Shown here: positions 1 through 4,904 of the stretch, one piece after another | Layout: the number at the start of each line of letters is the position of its first letter | How positions within the stretch are numbered: the first letter of the stretch is position 1 | From: JACCZX01 sp040003315 | GTDB lineage: Bacteria > Pseudomonadota > Gammaproteobacteria > Burkholderiales > Burkholderiaceae_F | Direction of reading: 5' to 3' | DNA length: 10,246 bases | Assembly (NCBI GenBank): GCA_040003315.1 | Contig: JBDUCU010000103.1 | Coordinates: 1 to 10,246, forward strand | Made by a program: the position numbers and the translations under genes | Notes under the pieces: generated by a model | The model's database searches: none | What the model saw: only the letters and a program-made list of their open reading frames with translations | What the model was told of the DNA's origin: nothing

Positions 1-1
1 T

Positions 2-103
2 GTTGCTTCGAGGTCTCAACGCCGAATATTCACGCAGGAATTTCTTTACCGACTTCAGCACGCTCGATACGATTTGCATGCGCTGGCAATGGTGCCGGTG
101 TGA
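2..103 (+). CDS. C-terminal end of an unidentified gene, cut by the window edge
   Basis: An open frame enters from the left edge and ends at TGA 101-103, giving 33 residues that finish ...HARYDLHALAMVPV. The composition is ordinary for a soluble protein: mixed charged and aromatic residues with no low-complexity runs. The next ORF begins 13 bases after this stop on the same strand, with a purine-rich AAAGGG between them, as in a compact operon ending at the terminator at 302. I do not recognise the family. The piece is too short to rule out a chance open frame. Confidence 0.35.
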   Translation, partial: VASRSQRRIFTQEFLYRLQHARYDLHALAMVPV

Positions 104-115
104 AAGGGTCTTGAG

Positions 116-283
116 ATGTTCAACAGCCGCTACCCGCAACTGTCTCCGCGAGAAATGCTCGCGGAAACGGTTATGTGCCGCCGCATTTTTGTGGCGCACA
201 GCGTGATGGCGTCTGGCATTGGCGAAGTGCTTTCCGGCTTTGTCGTGCTTAGTAGCGATCCAGGCGGAGGTTCAGGCGTGTAG
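116..283 (+). CDS. Small hypothetical protein, 55 residues, possible leader ORF
   Basis: ATG 116 follows a plausible ribosome site (AAAGGG, 103-108) and the frame runs to TAG 281-283. By my count about 64% of third codon positions are G or C, which supports real coding over the competing +1 frame (3-206), whose product is rich in Arg and Cys. The product starts MFNSRYPQLSPREML, has a mildly hydrophobic middle (about residues 24-47, with V, A, G, F and L) and ends in a Gly-rich tail. No known family is recognised. The stop lies 19 bases before a perfect terminator hairpin. The last codons (266-278) can pair with 314-328, so the ORF may be a regulatory leader for the membrane protein at 370 as easily as the last gene of an operon. 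Confidence 0.45.
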   Translation: MFNSRYPQLSPREMLAETVMCRRIFVAHSVMASGIGEVLSGFVVLSSDPGGGSGV

Positions 284-301
284 CTGAATAAGCTGCCAGC
301 C

Positions 302-337
302 AAAAGCCCGGATCGCTTGAACGCCTCCGGGCTTTTT
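302..337 (+). terminator. Rho-independent terminator
   Basis: A perfect 11-bp inverted repeat (302-312 with 326-336, AAAAGCCCGGA and its complement) encloses a 13-base loop. The right arm ends in TTTTT (333-337), giving the GC-rich stem and U-run of an intrinsic terminator reading rightwards. It closes the transcript carrying the two small ORFs at 2-283 and separates them from the ORF at 370. The A-run on the left arm means it could also work on the minus strand. Confidence 0.85.
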
Positions 338-369
338 GTTTGTGCAGTCTTAACGCTAAGAGGTGATGT

Positions 370-555
370 ATGAAACGCAAGGATCGGTTCACAACGAAGA
401 ATGACTTCTTCTACGCCTGTGTAGTTGTTGCGATGTTCGTGGTGTCGACGTGCAGTGTCGGTGCGGTGGTGGTGAATGCTGGGACGGTGCCGGTAGTCGC
501 TGCTGTGGTGCGCGCCGCCTTAGTCGCTGCCGCCACGTACTTCGCTTCAGGATAG
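370..555 (+). CDS. Small hydrophobic membrane protein, 61 residues
   Basis: ATG 370 lies just after a good Shine-Dalgarno (AAGAGGTG, 358-365). The product has a basic, polar N-terminus (MKRKDRFTTKND). Two hydrophobic stretches follow: about residues 13-35, rich in V, A, F and C, and about 40-59, rich in V and A. They are separated by a short N-A-G-T turn. This is the pattern of a two-helix inner-membrane miniprotein with its N-terminus probably in the cytoplasm; a single cleaved signal sequence is less likely given the second helix. No family is recognised. It is the first gene after the terminator at 302-337 and could be controlled by read-through. The minus-strand frame over the same bases gives an Arg/His/Ser-rich product typical of a shadow. 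Confidence 0.55.
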   Translation: MKRKDRFTTKNDFFYACVVVAMFVVSTCSVGAVVVNAGTVPVVAAVVRAALVAAATYFASG

Positions 556-565
556 TGGAAGTCAG

Positions 566-673
566 ATGAAAGCCGAGTCTCCGTCCGGTGACGTGCGAAT
601 ACCCCCGATTCGCACGTTGCTGGCCGGAGCCGGTCTCTGCTCCATCCGCAAAGTACTTCCAGACCACGGATAA
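566..673 (+). CDS. Possible 35-residue ORF
   Basis: ATG 566 follows a GGAAG (557-561) ten bases after the stop of the membrane miniprotein and runs to TAA 671-673. The product begins MKAESPSGDVRIPP and contains a short LLAGAGLC hydrophobic patch. It resembles nothing I know. It is listed only because of its spacing and ribosome site, and it may be a chance ORF. Confidence 0.2.
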   Translation: MKAESPSGDVRIPPIRTLLAGAGLCSIRKVLPDHG

Positions 674-808
674 GTCGTTGTGCGCTCCCGGCCCGCGTTC
701 TGGAGCGCTGGCTTGATCACTTTGCCGCCGCGTTAGAAGGCGAAGCAGGTTAAGTTGAAATTGATTAGAAGATTTCGGACAGGAGATCGAGAGGCGGGCG
801 CATTTATT

Positions 809-1549
809 TCAAAACTCGGTTGTAGATCGATCCGCCATCAAGCTCCTCGATACGTTTAGTAGTACGGCATCTGGCATTACCTGCACAGAAGTGATGCGCG
901 CCTTCGTTGCCATGGCAGACAAGTCAACGAGCGGATTCATCAGCTTCTCTGCCACGATGCTCGGAATGGTGTTGACCGGGAAACCAGCTACCCGCAGATC
1001 AATGATTTCCATGATGAGGCGGCCATCGCTCGCGATCAGTCGTCCTCGAATCCTTGCGCCGGTGGATCTGGGAAGTGCAAATCCGCCGATTGCGAACTGT
1101 GTTTCGACAGTGATTTCGGACGGCGGAAATAGTGCGACCTGAACGTTGTCCAGACCGGGCCGCGTATCCAGAAACGCTGCAATGTCTGCAGGCAGCCAAA
1201 GCGCCTTCGCATCTGCCGTGCCAAGACTCTGCAGACGCTTCTCCTTGCGGTCGACCACGAGATCCATCATGGTCACGTCGATCCGCTCAAGTACGGGAGA
1301 GCCGGCCCGCTCCACCCGTTCACCAACAATGCGCACGCGCCGAATGTCGAATATTTCGCCCGTCTCGCGCGCGCCATCGACAGTCACGACATAACGAGCG
1401 GCCGCGCCGACAAAGCGTGGCAGCTCCGCAGCGATAAGTTGTTCGACACGCGTATCGACGACTGTCGCGCATCCCGTCAGCCAAAGGGTGCCTGCTCTCC
1501 TGGTGGATAGAGTGGCGGATTGTTGGCTGGACCGCCTGAAAAGGCGCAA
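809..1549 (-). CDS. Probable lipoprotein of the LmeA / DUF2993 phospholipid-binding type
   Basis: The frame runs from a TTG codon at 1549 to a stop at 809, 246 residues. Residues 24-27 (L-T-G-C) form a lipobox, which predicts lipidation on Cys27 and attachment to a membrane facing the periplasm. From there the sequence resembles DUF2993/LmeA proteins: RVEQLIAAELPRFVG near the start of the mature part, a V-x-V-D-G-x strand, RIVGERV, a LPADIAAFL stretch near residue 120 and NPLVDLSAMATKARITSVQV near the C-terminus. LmeA proteins are lipid-binding envelope proteins; the exact job here is unknown. No ATG or GTG lies in frame back to the upstream stop (1592-1594), and the segment before the lipobox is polar and Arg-rich with a very short hydrophobic core. 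Either a TTG start gives a weak signal peptide or the 5' end is damaged. The family call is from resemblance only. Confidence 0.6.
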   Translation of the reverse strand: MRLFRRSSQQSATLSTRRAGTLWLTGCATVVDTRVEQLIAAELPRFVGAAARYVVTVDGARETGEIFDIRRVRIVGERVERAGSPVLERIDVTMMDLVVDRKEKRLQSLGTADAKALWLPADIAAFLDTRPGLDNVQVALFPPSEITVETQFAIGGFALPRSTGARIRGRLIASDGRLIMEIIDLRVAGFPVNTIPSIVAEKLMNPLVDLSAMATKARITSVQVMPDAVLLNVSRSLMADRSTTEF

Positions 1550-2004
1550 GATACAAAGGTATTGACAGACACTCTCTCCGCCAACGTTTGTTCAACAAAT
1601 TACGCGGCTAATCGATAGGCGCAGCTTTTCTCTGTGACCAGACTCGGGCGTGGGATTAATTACGATGCGGAACGCAGTGGCGAAAGGACGCGCGCTCGCT
1701 CGTCGAAATCCCGGAAGCTTGCAACGACAGCCATGCGGTGATGGCCACAAACGCCGGTCTAGTCCAGCTCATGGACACCTGAAGCAGATCATGTGCATCA
1801 AGGGCGGAACGCGTTTGACTCCGTGAATATTCAGTAGCGCAGTGGCAGAACGGTCGGCGGCGCGCGCCGACCGTTCGCCCTAACGTGCCGCCATCAATGC
1901 TCTCACCGATCCATCCTGTTTCAAACGTAAGAATCGGATGAGTGATCGAAATGATTGCGTTGCGAGCGTTCTTAGAGTGCAGCATTGAAAACGACGAGGC
2001 ATCG
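1550..2004. other. Gene-poor stretch
   Basis: I see no convincing gene here. A 135-codon minus-strand open frame (1656-2063) has no ribosome site, no domain-like sequence and ordinary shadow composition. The only structured element is the hairpin at 1844-1879. The stretch must contain the 5' region of the LmeA-like gene (reading left) and of the small gene at 2005 (reading right), but I could not place promoters with confidence. Confidence 0.5.
1844..1879. repeat. Long perfect inverted repeat (hairpin)
   Basis: Positions 1848-1859 (GAACGGTCGGCG) and 1865-1876 are exact reverse complements, 12 bp, around a 5-base GCGCG loop. Three more pairs form outside (1844-1846 with 1877-1879) if A1847 is bulged, for about 15 bp in all. 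No U-run follows on either strand, so it is not a standard intrinsic terminator. It sits alone in a stretch with no convincing gene (1550-2004). It could be a REP-like element, a regulator-binding palindrome or an RNA structure. I see no second copy in the window. Confidence 0.75.
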
Positions 2005-2199
2005 ATGACACATGCACAAGACAGCCGGAAACCTGCCACCCGATTGCTGGACCTTCGGTTCAACTACATCCCGGCTGCAGCGACCGATATCGCGGCAACC
2101 TGGAGGCGCTTCGGATTTGATCCGCACGTCAACAAGCAACGGCGCGAACTGTTAAGGAACAGCATCAGCGGCCCGGCGACTGCTTTGATTGCATCGTAA
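2005..2199 (+). CDS. Small hypothetical protein, 64 residues
   Basis: ATG 2005 is chosen over GTG 1942 and ATG 1951 because GAGG (1996-1999) sits five bases upstream. The product has a protein-like core around residues 13-50, containing LLDLRFNYIP, ATDIAATWRRFGF and NKQRREL: alternating aromatic and polar residues followed by an Arg/Lys-rich segment. It reads like a small cytosolic protein and not a shadow. There is no signal peptide or membrane helix. I do not recognise the family with certainty. It stands alone, about 290 bases before the RidA gene, with no visible terminator after it. Confidence 0.45.
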   Translation: MTHAQDSRKPATRLLDLRFNYIPAAATDIAATWRRFGFDPHVNKQRRELLRNSISGPATALIAS

Positions 2200-2491
2200 G
2201 GTCACACCATTTGGATCCGCTACAGAGCGGATTTCACCAATTGTCTCGGCAGCGGCCATCAGCGGCGTTGCCTCGTGAGTTTGCCTGGCGCGTGCCCGAC
2301 CTGCACGTCAAGCGCAGCACATACCGCGGCACGGCACTGAGGAAAATACTTTGTGATTTGGAGCAGGGCTAGCGCGGGTGATTACTCGAATACCGCGGTT
2401 AGGGAAACGCCCCCTGCACTTCCGTCTTTCGATACTATCGCGCAATTTCGAATCGGATGATATTTTCTAAAGCTACCCGGGGAATCAAGCG
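2200..2491. other. Intergenic stretch before the RidA gene
   Basis: No supported gene, repeat or hairpin is visible in these 292 bases. The last part (about 2430-2475) becomes more AT-rich, as expected for a promoter region of the RidA gene, but no clear -35/-10 pair stands out. Confidence 0.4.
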
Positions 2492-2836
2492 ATGATTGCG
2501 AGACACGACCAGAGTGCCATTCTTTCGCAGGCCGTCGAGCACGGAGACACCGTTTATCTGGCGGGCATCGTGGCGACCGACCTGAGCAAGGACGTCAAGG
2601 GCCAGACCAAGGAAATTCTCGATGAGATCGACCGCCTGCTCGGCAAGTGTGGCTCGAGCAAATCCAAGGTCATTCAGTGCCATATCTGGGTCAGCGACAT
2701 CCGCAATCGCGTGCCGATGAACGAGGTGTGGACCGAATGGGTCGACAAGAAGAACCTCCCGGCACGGGCCTGCGTCGAGGCCAAGCTCGCCGATCCGAAA
2801 GCCCTCGTCGAAATCATGGTAATCGCCGGTAAATGA
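2492..2836 (+). CDS. RidA (YjgF/YER057c/UK114) family protein
   Basis: This is a complete 114-residue protein, a normal length for the family. Family hallmarks are visible in order: S-Q-A-V near residue 13, G-D-T-V-Y-L-A-G (18-25), G-Q-T-K-E-I-L-D-E-I (37-46) and the C-terminal P-A-R-A-C-V-E (90-96), with Arg92 at the position of the catalytic arginine of RidA and Glu107 in V-E-I at the position of the conserved glutamate. RidA proteins are cytosolic trimers, and those with this arginine hydrolyse reactive 2-aminoacrylate and related enamine/imine intermediates from PLP enzymes. The ending VEIMVIAGK resembles the shorter RidA subfamily common in Burkholderiales, whose substrate is less certain than for archetypal RidA. 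GGGGAA lies about eight bases before ATG 2492. The solute-binding lipoprotein follows after 126 bases on the same strand, so co-expression is possible. The 174-codon minus-strand frame over it is a shadow. Confidence 0.9.
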   Translation: MIARHDQSAILSQAVEHGDTVYLAGIVATDLSKDVKGQTKEILDEIDRLLGKCGSSKSKVIQCHIWVSDIRNRVPMNEVWTEWVDKKNLPARACVEAKLADPKALVEIMVIAGK

Positions 2837-2962
2837 GGCGCGGAGAAGGCAGCTGTCATGCCTGATGCTGTCATCTCTGACTCCTCCGCCGGAGCGCGAC
2901 TTGATCGCAATGTCGAACTCGATGATTGAGCGCGCCGCAATCATGATCCGCGCCGGCATTCG

Positions 2963-3811
2963 ATGAATATCACTTTCCGCTCGCTGTGTATGGTGGCCGG
3001 ACTGCTGCTGGCAGCATGTACATCAATGACACTCGATCGTACGGATGCAATAGCGGAGCTCGCGCCGGCCGGCAAGCTGCGCGCGGCAATCAACTTCGGT
3101 AACCCCATTCTTGCGACCCGCGATGCGAGCGGCGAGCCGCGTGGCGTTTCGGTCGATCTCGCGCGGGAAGCCGGGCGACGGCTCGAGTTGCCGGTCGAGA
3201 TTGTGCTGTTCAACTCGGCCGGCAGCGTCGTCGATGCGGTCAAGGCACAGCAGGTCAATCTCGCATTCTTGGCAATCGATCCGGTGCGCGCCGCAGATAT
3301 GGAATACACAGCACCTTACGTCATCATCGAGGGTGCGTACCTCGTGCGTAACGACTCGTCCTTGCAGCGGAACGAAGATGTCGACCGGCCTGGCGCCCGT
3401 GTCGCCGTGGGTCGGGGCAGTGCCTATGACCTCTTTCTTACGCGCGCACTCAAGTTCGCCACGCTCGTGCGAGCGCCGACCTCACCCGCCGTCACCGATT
3501 TGTTTCTGGCCCAGAATTTCGACGTCGCCGGCGGGGTGAAACAGCAACTGCAAATGGACGCGAAGCGCATAGATGGCGTGCGACTCTTGCCCGGTCGCTT
3601 CATGGTCATCGAGCAAGCGATCGGTGTTCCAAAAGGTCGATTGGCGGCTCAAACCTGGCTCGCTCAGTTCATCGAAGAGATGAAGGCTTCGGGCTTCGTG
3701 GCCGGCGCGCTTCGTCGCCACGGAATCGAGGCGCCGATGTCGCACCCACGCGGCCGTGAGTCTCGCGACGGCCGCGATTTCAGCACTGCGCTTGTTACGC
3801 AGTCGCAGTGA
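2963..3811 (+). CDS. Amino-acid-type extracellular solute-binding lipoprotein (SBP_bac_3 family)
   Basis: This 282-residue protein has a lipoprotein signal: a short basic N-region, the core LCMVAGLLLAA and lipobox L16-A-A-C19. The mature part follows the polar-amino-acid binding-protein pattern: GKLRAAINFGNP, GVSVDLAREAGRRLELPVEIV, then AFLAIDPVRAADMEYTAPYVIIEGAYLV, FDVAGGVKQQL and a final helix WLAQFIEEMKASGFVAGALRRHGI. It should bind a small ligand, probably an amino acid or related molecule, in the periplasm while anchored to a membrane. No permease or ATPase gene is adjacent, so it is an orphan that may feed a distant transporter or act as a sensor. The last about 26 residues (MSHPRGRESRDGRDF...) go beyond the usual end of the fold. 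There is no clear Shine-Dalgarno; ATG 2963 overlaps the stop of a 14-codon ORF (2922-2966), which could supply ribosomes. Confidence 0.85.
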   Translation: MNITFRSLCMVAGLLLAACTSMTLDRTDAIAELAPAGKLRAAINFGNPILATRDASGEPRGVSVDLAREAGRRLELPVEIVLFNSAGSVVDAVKAQQVNLAFLAIDPVRAADMEYTAPYVIIEGAYLVRNDSSLQRNEDVDRPGARVAVGRGSAYDLFLTRALKFATLVRAPTSPAVTDLFLAQNFDVAGGVKQQLQMDAKRIDGVRLLPGRFMVIEQAIGVPKGRLAAQTWLAQFIEEMKASGFVAGALRRHGIEAPMSHPRGRESRDGRDFSTALVTQSQ

Positions 3812-3912
3812 GACACAGCCGAGAGCGGCACCGATGCCCGAGTTTCATTGCTTTCGACGGTGATGTGCGAAACTGGCAAGAGGTCGTCGACTCAGTTAAC
3901 GAACGCCCCCAA

Positions 3913-3919
3913 GGGAGGA
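3913..3919 (+). promoter_or_regulatory. Strong ribosome binding site deciding a start
   Basis: GGGAGGA ends five bases before ATG 3925. It fixes the start of the lectin-like lipoprotein there and not at the upstream in-frame GTG 3808, which abuts the stop of the binding-protein gene. ATG 3925 also places a signal peptide exactly at the N-terminus. Confidence 0.85.
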
Positions 3920-3924
3920 AAACC

Positions 3925-4737
3925 ATGCTTGTGAGACACGCTTGTGGTTTGGTTGTAGTCGCGGCGCTGACCGCCTGCTCCAGCTTCGATGTTGTCCAGC
4001 CTAAGGACGGTGCAATCATCACACTGCCGGCGCGCACGAAAGTGGCAATGCAAGGCAACCCGGGCCTGTCGGGCGTACAGGTAAAAGTCGATGGCGCCGA
4101 CGTCAGCAACCAGATGAACTATGTGGCATCCGCGCGTAGCGAGGGCGACCTGGCCCTGCTGGCGGGAAACCACACCATCAATGTGCAGGCGGACGTACCG
4201 TGCTGGTACTGCTCCGGTCAGTCGTATCGCCCGACCGAACAGAGAAAGATTTGTGTGATCCCGCCGGGACCCCTTACGGGACCGTCGAAGACCGCGCGCT
4301 CGAATGCCACTGGCAAATTGAGTTGGTCGACTGCCAGCAGCACCTCCGTCGTGGTGGGCATCGATGCCAGTACCCCCAAGACGCGCTGGAATTTCCGTCG
4401 TCTGGGCGGCTTTGCCAGCACTACCGGGTTGATTGAATCCGCCGAGTTTCCATGCCGTTGCCTGCGTTCGATGGCCGCCACACAAGGTGAGCCGATTGGT
4501 TTGGCGACGTGCGATGACTCCGATGTCCTACAACAGTGGCAGTCGCTTCCGGAAGTCACGTTCGGACCTGGCAACTTCCGTTTTCAGAACAATGGACGTG
4601 GCATCAGCGACGCTTGCTTGACCGAGGGTGCGGCTCCGGACAGGATCCTCCTTCAACGCGCGTGCAACACTTTGTCCACCCAAGCTTGGTCGATCAAGGA
4701 CAACACGACCGGTATGGTCGGAGGCGCGCCTTGGTAG
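3925..4737 (+). CDS. Lipoprotein with C-terminal ricin-B-like (QxW) lectin region
   Basis: The 270-residue product starts with a compact signal peptide and lipobox L15-T-A-C18, so it should be a lipid-anchored envelope protein. Residues about 22-90 read as a beta-rich domain (VQPKDGAIITLPARTKVAMQ, GVQVKVDGADVS, LLAGNHTINVQADV), plausibly Ig-like. A Cys-rich patch follows (C93-W-Y-C96). The last 100 residues look like one or two ricin B repeats: C179-L-R, a C196-D-D-S turn and Q203-Q-W205, then FRFQNNGRG, C231-L and C247 with Q253-A-W255. QxW plus paired cysteines is the signature of carbohydrate-binding beta-trefoils, but three repeats are usual and only two are evident. A role in binding sugar or cell wall is inference. 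It follows the binding-protein gene by 113 bases on the same strand and faces the M4 peptidase gene, which ends 163 bases away. Confidence 0.7.
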   Translation: MLVRHACGLVVVAALTACSSFDVVQPKDGAIITLPARTKVAMQGNPGLSGVQVKVDGADVSNQMNYVASARSEGDLALLAGNHTINVQADVPCWYCSGQSYRPTEQRKICVIPPGPLTGPSKTARSNATGKLSWSTASSTSVVVGIDASTPKTRWNFRRLGGFASTTGLIESAEFPCRCLRSMAATQGEPIGLATCDDSDVLQQWQSLPEVTFGPGNFRFQNNGRGISDACLTEGAAPDRILLQRACNTLSTQAWSIKDNTTGMVGGAPW

Positions 4738-4885
4738 CAGCCGACTTGTGCGCCAGATCATTTGAAAACGCACCGTGAGCGCGATGAAAGAACAGCGCCA
4801 AAATAAGGGCCAACGCCGCTCCGGCTAAGGCCCGTAGAACGCTGCGACGCAGACGCCAGTTGTCGGGCCGGTCTCTTGCCTTGCA

Positions 4886-4904
4886 GTGAGCTTCGTCTGC
4901 TCAC
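4886..4904 (-). other. Hairpin overlapping the M4 stop codon
   Basis: GTGAGC and GCTCAC arms (4886-4891 and 4899-4904 on the plus strand) form a 6-bp stem with a 7-base loop. The TGA stop of the M4 gene (4901-4903) lies inside the arm, together with an overlapping GTG. No U-run follows on either strand, so it is not an intrinsic terminator. Confidence 0.5.

Noticed and set aside
1656..2063. Minus-strand open frame of 135 codons
   Set aside because: No ribosome site, no recognisable domain, and it overlaps the more credible small gene at 2005. It also covers the hairpin at 1844-1879, which would be odd inside a coding region.
2435..2959. Minus-strand open frame of 174 codons opposite the RidA gene
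   Set aside because: It is the antisense of a clearly conserved RidA gene, which keeps antisense frames open in GC-rich DNA; the product has no family features.
3749..3776. 9-bp inverted repeat (CGCGGCCGT and complement) near the end of the solute-binding lipoprotein gene
   Set aside because: It lies inside the coding region and no T-run follows. A GC-rich palindrome of this size is common here.
3892..4485. Minus-strand open frame of 197 codons opposite the lectin-like lipoprotein
   Set aside because: The plus strand has a consensus ribosome site, lipobox and QxW motifs; the minus product is Arg/His-rich and featureless.
4901..4904. GTG overlapping the M4 stop as the start of a separate downstream gene
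   Set aside because: That frame gives a 48-residue Ser/Arg-rich product with no ribosome site; the membrane-helix-like sequence is in the other frame, the one continuous with the peptidase.
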